Assembly (NCBI GenBank): GCA_900757865.1
Contig: CAAEPH010000030.1
Span: forward strand, 1-64,000
Source of the DNA: an uncultured Sutterella sp.
Lineage (GTDB): Bacteria; Pseudomonadota; Gammaproteobacteria; Burkholderiales; Burkholderiaceae_F
DNA: 64,000 nt
Direction of reading: 5' to 3'
The notes under the pieces were generated by a model. It saw only the letters and a program-made list of their open reading frames with translations. It ran no database searches and was not told the origin of the DNA. Positions 27,235-34,644 of the stretch are shown piece after piece (positions within the stretch are counted from its first letter, which is position 1; each line of letters opens with the position of its first letter). The position numbers and the translations under genes are program-made.

Positions 27235-27339
27235 GGCACGTCTGAACAACATAAGACTTGGTTTAAACGCGGTTTTGATTCTGGTAATCCTGGCGTATGT
27301 AATACCTGGAAAGATTAGACCAACCAAAGTGGCTCTCGA
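27235..27339 (+). repeat. Right copy of duplicated ypfJ 3' end
   Basis: This repeats 20347-20451 and preserves the ypfJ frame ([20 protein letters not shown] ... TWKD, stop). Differences within codons are mostly silent, so this copy was once the end of a working gene. The remaining DNA from 27113 to 27442 contains only this repeat and a hairpin (GGCAGGGAA/TTCCCTGCC, 27346-27405). Confidence 0.85.
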
Positions 27340-27442
27340 AACGCAAGGCAGGGAAAAGGAACGAGGGGTTCCTGTCAGTGACCAAACTGAATGTCTTCCC
27401 TGCCATTTTTTGTGTTCCGAAAGCCAAATTTAAATGGCAGAA

Positions 27443-28012
27443 TTAATGTTGCATCCCCGCCATGTGACCCTCATGAGCTGAATGATCCATAGGGTTTTCG
27501 GTCTCGGGCTTCGTCATGGTGTGTTGGCTGTGATCCATAGCGCCATGATCCATGCTGTGCATGGCGCTCCCTTGCCAACCGGCCACCGCCGGATCGGCCA
27601 TCCCCGCAATCATCGCGACACACGCCACATGAAAACCCATGCGAGTACGAGTGTCTGCTTTGCCCAAGATCACGCGCAAATTTAAAAGGGCAATCAAAAT
27701 CATGGGAATACCGGCCAAGAGATACGTAAGAACGGCCAACCAATCCACCCAAGTACGCCACTCTCCCGCCGCCGTGACGGGCACGACGACTGTCGGGATC
27801 AAATACGCCGCAATCCCTAAAAACACCAGCCCCGCTAAGATGCCGGCGATGTGATTAATGGCACGCACGACGGGGTGCTCACCACGGCTAAAGAGCAGCA
27901 CTAATTCGGTAATGGCAATGGTTTCGGCCAGCACTACGGGCAAAGCCATAAAGAGAAGAAGGTTCCACGGGGAATTGATCATCAGCAATTCCATATAATG
28001 GGTCATCGACAT
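27443..28012 (-). CDS. Inner-membrane protein with His/Met-rich tail, probable metal handling
   Basis: 189 residues with about four to five membrane segments (LLLFMALPVVLAETIAITEL, IAGILAGLVFLGIAAYLI, VLTYLLAGIPMILIALLNL, FHVACVAMIAGMADPAVAG). A C-terminal tail of MDHGAMDHSQHTM- and MDHSAHEGHMAGMQH-type repeats should bind copper or a similar metal. The family name is not certain to me. AGGAG eight bases upstream fixes the start at ATG 28012. The next gene upstream codes for a small exported Cys/His protein, which supports a shared metal-related role. Confidence 0.6.
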   Translation of the reverse strand: MSMTHYMELLMINSPWNLLLFMALPVVLAETIAITELVLLFSRGEHPVVRAINHIAGILAGLVFLGIAAYLIPTVVVPVTAAGEWRTWVDWLAVLTYLLAGIPMILIALLNLRVILGKADTRTRMGFHVACVAMIAGMADPAVAGWQGSAMHSMDHGAMDHSQHTMTKPETENPMDHSAHEGHMAGMQH

Positions 28013-28118
28013 GTTTGTCACTCCTGAAATAAATCAAAACGTTGGGCATACAACGCCCTGCCCTTCTCAGCTGCGTCGAGCGGGGAAAGGGGCACAAGAA
28101 AAAATCAAGGTTCAGGAG

Positions 28119-28523
28119 TTAGGCAAGTGGTGGTCGATAGAGACCCTGGGGAATGGTTTGTTCAAACCCCAGTGACACCGCAGGGAAAGCCGTAACGAGA
28201 TTCGGCATCAAGTCGATCGAGAGCGTGTTGACTTGGATAGCCAGAAGCGGAGAACAGCAAAAGTGAAACGCCAAGGTGCAACAATCTTGCGTGATGGATG
28301 GGGATTCACTGATCTCAGTCATGGCTGAGGTTTGGCTGTTGTCACAATGATGAAAAGCCGTTGAATTATCGGCTAACGACTGCGTGGTGGTTGGAAGTCC
28401 GTTTTGAGCCCACGCCTCAGGCGTTGTGCCGATAAACGGCACAACGAGCATCGTCATGGCGATAAGCCAAACGACGACGGATCGTGTGAGGGCAGGAAGA
28501 CGCGGGCACATGCTAAAGCTCAA
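28119..28523 (-). CDS. Small exported Cys/His-containing protein
   Basis: About 134 residues: a signal peptide or N-terminal membrane helix (SVVVWLIAMTMLVVPFIG, ending EAWAQ), then AFHHCDNSQTS and QDCCTLAFHFCCSPLLA. The HHC and CC pairs suggest metal binding, as in small proteins of copper loci, but I cannot assign a family. The start is TTG 28523 with GAGGAAG seven bases upstream, or ATG 28511. It lies ~100 bp upstream of the His/Met-rich membrane protein on the same strand. Confidence 0.5.
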   Translation of the reverse strand: MSFSMCPRLPALTRSVVVWLIAMTMLVVPFIGTTPEAWAQNGLPTTTQSLADNSTAFHHCDNSQTSAMTEISESPSITQDCCTLAFHFCCSPLLAIQVNTLSIDLMPNLVTAFPAVSLGFEQTIPQGLYRPPLA

Positions 28524-28535
28524 TAGATTACTTCC

Positions 28536-28811
28536 TCAGAGAGGGCAGACCCAACCGAGTGATTGGTGGACGGGTATTGTTGTGGCGTTGTGATAAAATT
28601 CGTCGAAATTGTAGCCCATGCGAACTCCGCTGTCGTCAAATCCCTTTGACGTGACCAGCAAAAGCGCTTGGGCTTCCTTTTTAATGTTGTACGGAATTCC
28701 GTGCGAAACCCATGTCTCCCTGTTGAGTTGATCGGTGACCGTGTGGCAGAGATGTTCACCACAGCCGATCTTCGCTGGGAGCGTTTTTTTGTGAGTGTCG
28801 TTGGCTTTCAT
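28536..28811 (-). CDS. Hypothetical protein
   Basis: 91 codons from ATG 28811 (MKANDTHKKTLPAKIGCGEH ... WVCPL). No family, signal peptide or membrane segment is recognised, and no clear ribosome site is visible. The stop overlaps the ribosome site of the Cys/His protein downstream, which would fit a small operon. The composition is protein-like (GYNFDEFYHN), but a chance frame is not excluded. It is divergent from the SMR pump with 40 bp between. Confidence 0.35.
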   Translation of the reverse strand: MKANDTHKKTLPAKIGCGEHLCHTVTDQLNRETWVSHGIPYNIKKEAQALLLVTSKGFDDSGVRMGYNFDEFYHNATTIPVHQSLGWVCPL

Positions 28812-28852
28812 GAAAAAATCAGCGACTGACGAAACGTTCTAAGGAGATGACA

Positions 28853-29191
28853 ATGTTCAGTTGGATTTTTTTAATCGTAGCAGGACTTGCCGAACTGGGT
28901 TGGCCAATGGGTTTTAAACTGGCTTCTCAGGCTAAAGTTGCGGGTGTGACCACCAGCTTCATCGGGTGGCTCATTTTTGCGGTTGTGATGATGGGATTGT
29001 CGAGCGTTCTGCTTTATCTCGCTCAACGACACATTCCGATTGGTACAGCCTATATGGTGTGGACCGGTATTGGTGGGGTGGGCACGGCTGTGCTGGGAAT
29101 GGCGCTTTTTGGTGAGCCCATCACCATCATGCGACTCTTGAGTCTCACCATGGTGATGGCTGGGTTGATTGGCCTATATGTGTTTCGCTAA
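28853..29191 (+). CDS. Small multidrug resistance (SMR) transporter, SugE/Gdx-like
   Basis: 112 residues, four membrane helices. GLAELGWPMGFKLA carries the essential membrane glutamate (about residue 14). YMVWTGIGGVGTAVLGMALFG and the last helix (LSLTMVMAGLIGLYVF) are typical of the SMR family. Single genes of the Gdx/SugE type export guanidinium ions in exchange for protons; quaternary ammonium export is the alternative. AAGGAG at 28841-28846 favours ATG 28853 over ATG 28847. Its stop abuts the stop of queE on the other strand. Confidence 0.85.
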   Translation: MFSWIFLIVAGLAELGWPMGFKLASQAKVAGVTTSFIGWLIFAVVMMGLSSVLLYLAQRHIPIGTAYMVWTGIGGVGTAVLGMALFGEPITIMRLLSLTMVMAGLIGLYVFR

Positions 29192-29857
29192 CTAGCGAAC
29201 CTGTAGGAATTTGTGCGTTTGCAGCGAGACGCGATACTTTCCTCCACGAGCCAAGACGGTCTCAAGACAGAGGGCCGTGGAGGCCGCTTCACAAGAAAGG
29301 GGCTGAAGCGCAATGGTATGCGCCCGGGTGCAAAGTGGCAAAAGAGCATCCAACTTTTCGAGGGAATCTTTATCCTCGAGCACCATTTTGATTTCATTGG
29401 CCCTGGCTAACGCTTGCGCTTTCATGGTGCGTCCCCCAGGCATATCCACTTTGGGGCTCACCGTGACAAACACCTCGTCGGGGACATCAATCTCTTCGGT
29501 GCCACTCGTCTCAATTTGAACGGCATATCCTCGATCCAAAAGGCCTTGACAGAGCGCACGCAACGGTTGAAGACAAGGCTCACCCCCGGTGATCACCACC
29601 ATGTTTGCTTGAGGGAACCGCGATTGAATCGCATCAATCAAGGCCGCTTCCGTGGTCGCAGCCGCATGGGGCACATCGGCTTTAGTAAAGCACGCCGACA
29701 AGTCGATGTCGCCTTCGCGGCCTAACTTCCACGTCCACTTTGTGTCGCACCAAGGGCACTGACAGAGGCACCCTTGCAGACGCACAAAGACAGAAGGGAT
29801 CCCCGCCTTGGAGCCTTCCCCTTGCACGGAATAAAACACTTCATTAACGAACAGCAT
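29192..29857 (-). CDS. queE: 7-carboxy-7-deazaguanine synthase
   Basis: 221 residues, radical-SAM enzyme. MLFVNEVFYSVQGEGSKAG and the cluster motif GCLCQCPWCDTKW (CxxxCxxC at about 30-37) identify QueE, as does MVVITGGEPCLQPL. It converts 6-carboxytetrahydropterin to 7-carboxy-7-deazaguanine on the way to preQ0 and queuosine in tRNA. It overlaps the end of queD by 14 bp, so folE-queD-queE form one operon and a queC is expected elsewhere. Confidence 0.92.
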   Translation of the reverse strand: MLFVNEVFYSVQGEGSKAGIPSVFVRLQGCLCQCPWCDTKWTWKLGREGDIDLSACFTKADVPHAAATTEAALIDAIQSRFPQANMVVITGGEPCLQPLRALCQGLLDRGYAVQIETSGTEEIDVPDEVFVTVSPKVDMPGGRTMKAQALARANEIKMVLEDKDSLEKLDALLPLCTRAHTIALQPLSCEAASTALCLETVLARGGKYRVSLQTHKFLQVR

Positions 29858-30278
29858 GTTGCGTCAAGCTCCATGTTGCCGTGCATTTGCGCGTTTCTTC
29901 CACCGAGCAGCGCACCACCGTCACCCCCGTGCCCTCAAGTTGCTTTGGTGCGACGACTTCAGAGAGATAGCGAGCCATATTTTCTGCCGTAGGGTTGAAC
30001 GGTGTCACCACGACCGTGGGATCAATTGCTTGCAGGGCTTCACGGATTGGGTCTTCTTCCCAGACCAGAAAATGATGATCCCAATGGTCTTCTAACCATT
30101 GGCAGAGTTTTTCTTTAATGAGACTAAAGTCGATCACACGCCCTAAATGATCTAATTCGTCCGCGGTGCATTCAAAGGTAATGCGATAATTGTGCCCATG
30201 CAGATGAGAACACTTGGACTCGTGACCGCAAACACGATGTCCAGCCGAGATATCGTGGTAACGTGAAACTGTTATCAT
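29844..30278 (-). CDS. queD: 6-carboxytetrahydropterin synthase
   Basis: 144 residues of the 6-pyruvoyl-tetrahydropterin synthase fold. Zinc ligands are His in DISAGHRVCGHES and in CSHLHGHNYRITFE, the latter with the catalytic Cys ahead. NPTAENMARYLSE and CSVEETRKCTATW complete the active site. It makes 6-carboxytetrahydropterin from the FolE product. It overlaps folE by 4 bp and queE by 14 bp, which implies coupled translation. Confidence 0.92.
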   Translation of the reverse strand: MITVSRYHDISAGHRVCGHESKCSHLHGHNYRITFECTADELDHLGRVIDFSLIKEKLCQWLEDHWDHHFLVWEEDPIREALQAIDPTVVVTPFNPTAENMARYLSEVVAPKQLEGTGVTVVRCSVEETRKCTATWSLTQHAVR

Positions 30279-30934
30279 GCTTTCACCGCCTGCAGGAACT
30301 CTTGCCTTTTTTGTGGATCTTCAAAAACGCCACGCATCACTTGGGTTGTCATGCAAGAATGCATATCTTTCACTCCACGCCAAGTCATGCAAGCGTGGGA
30401 CGCTTTCACATAGACGGCTACTCCTTTAGGAGCGATCAAGGTTTCGAGTAGATCAGCGATCTGCACCGTACTTTCTTCTTGAATTTGGGGGCGATTCATG
30501 ATCCAACTAATTAGGCGTGAGAATTTCGAGATACCAATGACCTTATCGCCGGGTACAACACCAATCCACGCTTCACCCAAAATCGGGGCGAAGTGGTGCG
30601 AGCACGTCGAGCGAATGGGAATGTTGCCCACGATTAACATGTCGTTGAGGGCTTTGGCGTTGGGAAATTCGGTCACCTTAGGCATCGGGGTATAGCGCCC
30701 CACGAACGTCTCTTCCAAATACATTTTGGCGATTCGCTCGGCCGTTTCTTCCATGTTGGGATCGTGATCGATGTCGATCACCAAAGCGCGTAACACGTTG
30801 CGCACTTTCTCGGTGACTTCGTCTTGCAATTGCACTAACTCATCGGGGCTGACGTAGTCAGCGATGTTGTCGTTCGATTTGAAGGGAACGCCCTTTTCTT
30901 GCAAGCGTTTGATGATTTTTTCACTAATAGACAT
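30275..30934 (-). CDS. folE: GTP cyclohydrolase I
   Basis: 219 residues with the complete GCHI signature: CSHHFAPILGEAWIGVVPG (zinc Cys/His), ISKFSRLISWIMNRPQIQE, GVAVYVKASHACMTWRGV with the third zinc ligand. It converts GTP to dihydroneopterin triphosphate. Placed first in an operon with queD and queE, this copy serves at least the queuosine pathway. An imperfect hairpin (30950-30980) sits between the promoter region and its start; no preQ1 riboswitch could be recognised. Confidence 0.92.
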   Translation of the reverse strand: MSISEKIIKRLQEKGVPFKSNDNIADYVSPDELVQLQDEVTEKVRNVLRALVIDIDHDPNMEETAERIAKMYLEETFVGRYTPMPKVTEFPNAKALNDMLIVGNIPIRSTCSHHFAPILGEAWIGVVPGDKVIGISKFSRLISWIMNRPQIQEESTVQIADLLETLIAPKGVAVYVKASHACMTWRGVKDMHSCMTTQVMRGVFEDPQKRQEFLQAVKA

Positions 30935-30949
30935 GTGTCTTCATCGTCA

Positions 30950-30980
30950 CTGACGGGAGGGTGCCATCAAACTCCGTCAG
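30950..30980 (-). promoter_or_regulatory. Hairpin in folE leader
   Basis: CTGACGG and CCGTCAG pair around a 17-base loop, 16 bases before the folE start. It may influence translation of the que operon; it does not match preQ1 riboswitch patterns. Confidence 0.3.
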
Positions 30981-31083
30981 CGCGAACTCCTAAAAAATAA
31001 ATCTGGTCTGAGTGACCTTTAGTAAAGTCAGCTATTTTAAGGCATAACCCGAGAGAACCCATGATTCTTTGCGCTTTTTCTTT

Positions 31084-32253
31084 TTATGACGATTTAGCTG
31101 GGAGACGTGCGTAGACACTCTGAACCAATAAGCCCATGGTCAACATGACGAGCGCCGTGGAGATCGTCATGATGCCCATCCCGACAATGGGCGAGACAAT
31201 GGCGCCCAGGAGGAAGGGACAAAAACCCAACAAGGCGGATGCGCGACCCGCGCGTTCACGCTCTGCGTCCATGGCTAAAGTCGACGCGGAGGGCATCGTA
31301 AAGCCCACAAACACTTGCATCACAAAAAGCGCAGCTTCAAAGCAAAAGACATTTTGCTCGGTATAGAGGACCACAGCGATCAGTATGGTGGCTAGGCCAA
31401 ACCCACGCACACCAATCTTGAGCGCTTTAAGCGCGGGGAGTCGGGTTGAGATATTCGCGCCCATCATCACGGCCAAACCGTTTGCCCCAAAGCAGAGACT
31501 AAAGGCCAGTGGTTCTAGGCCATAGTGGACCTGAAAAAGGAATGGCGAGGCTGAGATGTAGGCGAACATCCCACCAAACGTGAGCGCTTGAAGCAGTACA
31601 AATAGGATAAAGGGACGATTTTCAAAGAGCACAAAATAGCTCTGGAAGGTCGACACCAGGCTTCCTTGATATCGACGCTCAGGCGCAAGGGATTCTTTGA
31701 ATGGTGCCGCAAAGGCAATCACCCCCACGCCCAGAAGCGTTAATACCACAAAAATCCCATGCCAATCCGTAAAGGACAACAGCGCACTGCCTGCAATGGG
31801 CGACAAAATCGGCGCAATGCCATGCACGGTCATCAGGAGTGCAAAGAAGCGCCGTAGTTCATCGCCTCGATACAGATCGGTCGCTACCGCTCGTGACATC
31901 ACCACGCCACCGGCGGCAAAAAAGCCCTGTAGACTACGAAGCGCAATGAGCACATGAATATTGGAGGCAAACACCAAGGCTAACGACGTTAAGGCGTATA
32001 GCGTTAAGCAGATCATCAGTGGACGTCGGCGACCATACTTGTCGCTCATCGGTCCCACGATAAACTGCCCTACGCCCATGCCAATCATGGCGGACATCAG
32101 GCTTGCTTGCGTAAACGACGGATACGTGTGAAACGCTTCCGTGATCTGAGGTAGCGCAGGCAGATAGAGGTCAGTAATGAACGGACCAAACGCCGAGAGC
32201 GTACCTAAGAGAAAAATTAAATAGAGGCGGGAATTGTGAACAGTGGCGGTCAT
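31084..32253 (-). CDS. Bcr/CflA-family MFS multidrug exporter
   Basis: 389 residues with twelve membrane segments. SAFGPFITDLYLPALPQITE in helix 1 is the Bcr/CflA signature; GPMSDKYGRRRPLMICLT is the MFS loop 2-3 motif. VHGIAPILSPIAGSALLSFTDW matches antiporter motif C. Relatives expel bicyclomycin, chloramphenicol or sulfonamides by proton exchange. ATG 32253 (MTATVHNSR) is chosen because it directly precedes helix 1 and has a purine-rich site upstream; the longer frame adds a non-homologous head. It is a single gene. Confidence 0.85.
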   Translation of the reverse strand: MTATVHNSRLYLIFLLGTLSAFGPFITDLYLPALPQITEAFHTYPSFTQASLMSAMIGMGVGQFIVGPMSDKYGRRRPLMICLTLYALTSLALVFASNIHVLIALRSLQGFFAAGGVVMSRAVATDLYRGDELRRFFALLMTVHGIAPILSPIAGSALLSFTDWHGIFVVLTLLGVGVIAFAAPFKESLAPERRYQGSLVSTFQSYFVLFENRPFILFVLLQALTFGGMFAYISASPFLFQVHYGLEPLAFSLCFGANGLAVMMGANISTRLPALKALKIGVRGFGLATILIAVVLYTEQNVFCFEAALFVMQVFVGFTMPSASTLAMDAERERAGRASALLGFCPFLLGAIVSPIVGMGIMTISTALVMLTMGLLVQSVYARLPAKSS

Positions 32254-32462
32254 GATGTTTTTCGAACCTTGACGAAATGGATTCGTCGGTTCTGTTAGGA
32301 AAAATCCTAACATGAAAAAATTCACCTCGCTATAGCCGTAGATATTCTTGGTTACAAAATTGTTTTTTTAAGTCTCTCCCAAAAGAGAGGTTGCGTCTAC
32401 GCTAAGAGATGGGTATGCTCAAGAGACTCTTCAAATTTGCCTCCTCAGAAGGACTTCTTTTT

Positions 32463-32882
32463 ATGTTGAAACAAACGATTGGCTGGAGCGCAGTGGCTCT
32501 CCTTTTAGGTATGATCTCGCTCACGCAAGCCCGTACCAATGACGACTTGACTCCAGAAGGTGGATCGAGCTGCGGGGGTCAGATCGAGGCAACCTGCCCG
32601 GTGAGTTTAAACACCACCACGGCCACAGAATTAGAGCCCTGCTTTGGCAAGCCCATCAAGATAAAAGAAGTGGCACCCGGGATTAAACAAGCCATTTACG
32701 ATGCTCGTCCTATTGTGTTTAAGCATCTGAATGCTTCGAGCTTTGATGCCCAGAAAATGAACATGTTCATGACGCCCAATCAAGTGGCGTTTCTTGCCGA
32801 ACTCACGACGCAAAGCGACGGCCGTGACGTGTTGACCAATATGGCTGTGGTGAATTTGTCTGAAGTGACGAAAACCAAATAA
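32463..32882 (+). CDS. Small exported protein of unknown function
   Basis: About 139 residues from ATG 32463: a signal peptide (MLKQTIGWSAVALLLGMISL, ending TQA), then a short domain with three cysteines (SSCGGQIEATCPV, ELEPCFGKP). AAGGAC precedes this start; ATG 32409 would add 18 residues ahead of the signal and is less likely. No family recognised. A terminator follows 30 bp on, so it is a monocistronic gene. Confidence 0.55.
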   Translation: MLKQTIGWSAVALLLGMISLTQARTNDDLTPEGGSSCGGQIEATCPVSLNTTTATELEPCFGKPIKIKEVAPGIKQAIYDARPIVFKHLNASSFDAQKMNMFMTPNQVAFLAELTTQSDGRDVLTNMAVVNLSEVTKTK

Positions 32883-32914
32883 GTTTTGCAAGCACGCCTT
32901 AAACCATCAGGAGC

Positions 32915-32950
32915 AGGATCTGGTATGAGAAATCGACCAGGTCCTTTTTT
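32915..32950 (+). terminator. Rho-independent terminator
   Basis: AGGATCTGGT and ACCAGGTCCT (one mismatch) are followed by TTTTTT. Confidence 0.8.
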
Positions 32951-33097
32951 CATCCTTTCGCTATCTACAGCATTGAATAATTAAGCAAACGACTCAACAC
33001 CGCGTATTGTTTTATTGAACTATAAGATTTTCATAGAATATAGCGTACAGAAAGTATTTTTAAGATTTTTAATTTCGAGAAATTTACATTTTGTTAC

Positions 33098-33212
33098 TAT
33101 AGGTTAGAGATTATCCAAAGTCTAGGTTAGAGATTTACCAAAAGCTAAGTTAGAAATTTACCAAAATTTAGTTTAGAATTTCTCCAAATCCTAAGTTATA
33201 AATTTGCCAAGG
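33098..33212. repeat. Five 23-bp tandem repeats upstream of ATPase gene
   Basis: Units start at 33098, 33121, 33144, 33167 and 33190, with a sixth beginning at 33213. The consensus is close to CTAAGTTAGAAATTTACCAAA. Units differ at several bases but keep an exact 23-bp period, about two helical turns, as in iterons or stacked operators. They end ~65 bp before the start of the DUF4143 ATPase. Confidence 0.75.
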
Positions 33213-33278
33213 TCTAAGACTGCATCTAACCGTAGCACTGGTTGTTTTTTGATCAGATGGCTTTTTTAGGAGGTTGCT

Positions 33279-34544
33279 ATGCTTATTCCACGTTGGGCCA
33301 CAACAGAACTGTATCAACAACTTAAGATTCATCGAATTGTTTCGGTTGTTGGTTGTCGGCAATCAGGAAAAACGACGTTACTGCTACATTCGGATATTCC
33401 GCATATCCAATTCCATTCGCTTGATACCCAAGAAAGCTTGGATGCAGCCACGATGGATCCCGCTTTTTTTGTCAGACGCAAGGCACCGACAGTATTAGTG
33501 ATCGATGAGATACAAAAAGCTCCCAATTTGATTGGCGAAATTAAATATCAAGTGGATAGGAATCCTGACAAAGGACAATACATCATTTCAGGATCGTCAG
33601 ACTTCCGAAAACTTCCTCATGCAAATGAATCCTTAGCTGGACGAACAGGCTTTGTGCGTGTTCGTACAATGACGGAAGCAGAACAGCGTGGCATTCCGCC
33701 CGGTTTTCTCAAAGCACTATTTGATGGGCGACTTCCTTTGTCTCTCCATTTTGAATGTAGTAAATCTGTGATCTTGGAAGCGGCAATACGTGGTGGATAT
33801 CCCGAACTGTTAACCATTAACGATAACGAAAGTCGCCATCGTTGGTACAAGTCGTATTTGCAGAATCAAGTACTGTTGGATATGCGCGAACAGTGGGATA
33901 CCCGCAAACTCGATATAACAGATCAGGTTTTAGAATGTGCTGCCATCTATTCCAGTCGAGAAATCAGCAAGGCTAGTCTAGCCAATCAGTTTTCTGTCAG
34001 TTGGAAAACACTCGATAAATACTGGTCTGCTGTAGAGGCAATGTACCTGATCGATATGGTCCATGGTTGGGCGAAAAAAGACTATGACCGACCTGGGAAA
34101 GCGCCTAAGAGCTTCATGACAGATAGTGGGCTTATGGCGTATTACCTGAAAATTTTTGAACCAAACGACGTTCTGAGTAGTATAGAAAAGTCACAGAATG
34201 AAGGCGGAAAACTCATTGAGACGTGGGCCTATAATCAATTAAAGCCAGAAGTGGATTTACATCCTCTATGGGATTTGAACTACTTTCGATCACGTCAGCA
34301 CGAGATAGATTTTCTTATCACCAATGAGAAAGGTCGAATCTTAGGCATCGAAATCAAAGCGAGTGAAAGTATTAACTCCAAAGATTTTGAACACTTAAGA
34401 TGGTTCCAAGAGCTCATGGGTCAAGAACAATTTAGGGGCATTATTCTTTATGCTGGCGATAGGGTACGCTCTGGAGGCGATGGCCTTTTTGCCTTCCCGA
34501 TGGCAGCCCTGTGGTCTGATGTCACTCAATGGGAAGAACTATAG
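33279..34544 (+). CDS. AAA ATPase with DUF4143 domain
   Basis: 421 residues. Walker A is VVGCRQSGKTTLLLH (about residue 25-38) and Walker B is VLVIDEIQKAPNLIGEIK. A sensor region (GQYIISGSSDFRKL) and the C-terminal DUF4143 part follow (FMTDSGLMAYYL, LIETWAYNQL, HEIDFLITNEKGRILGIEIKAS). The last stretch, with D-x-E-x-K, resembles a nuclease-like fold. Such ATPases are common, often laterally moved, and have no settled function; roles in toxin-antitoxin or mobile DNA maintenance are proposed. AGGAGG lies seven bases before ATG 33279. The tandem repeats upstream may be its operator. Confidence 0.8.
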   Translation: MLIPRWATTELYQQLKIHRIVSVVGCRQSGKTTLLLHSDIPHIQFHSLDTQESLDAATMDPAFFVRRKAPTVLVIDEIQKAPNLIGEIKYQVDRNPDKGQYIISGSSDFRKLPHANESLAGRTGFVRVRTMTEAEQRGIPPGFLKALFDGRLPLSLHFECSKSVILEAAIRGGYPELLTINDNESRHRWYKSYLQNQVLLDMREQWDTRKLDITDQVLECAAIYSSREISKASLANQFSVSWKTLDKYWSAVEAMYLIDMVHGWAKKDYDRPGKAPKSFMTDSGLMAYYLKIFEPNDVLSSIEKSQNEGGKLIETWAYNQLKPEVDLHPLWDLNYFRSRQHEIDFLITNEKGRILGIEIKASESINSKDFEHLRWFQELMGQEQFRGIILYAGDRVRSGGDGLFAFPMAALWSDVTQWEEL

Positions 34545-34581
34545 GTTGCGATGGATGGTGAAGCGATGCCACATTAATAAT

Positions 34582-34610
34582 TGGGCACCCTCCCATGGGA
34601 AGAGTGCCCA
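34582..34610. terminator. Hairpin between convergent genes
   Basis: TGGGCAC and GTGCCCA enclose an inner palindrome TCCCATGGGA. It lies between the DUF4143 ATPase (+) and the NO reductase (-). Confidence 0.6.
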
Positions 34611-34644
34611 TTGTTCACTTCAGGAATGAACGTTTATAGCGAAA

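Noticed and set aside
20347..27339. Full-length contact-dependent inhibition locus
   Set aside because: No cdiB transporter, TPS secretion domain or haemagglutinin repeats in the window; only C-terminal modules are present.
30935..31083. preQ1 riboswitch ahead of folE-queD-queE
   Set aside because: No preQ1-I type hairpin with A-rich tail or other known class could be recognised; only a simple hairpin is present.
33098..33212. Possible CRISPR or microsatellite array
   Set aside because: The repeats abut without spacers and vary between units; better described as tandem iterons or operators.
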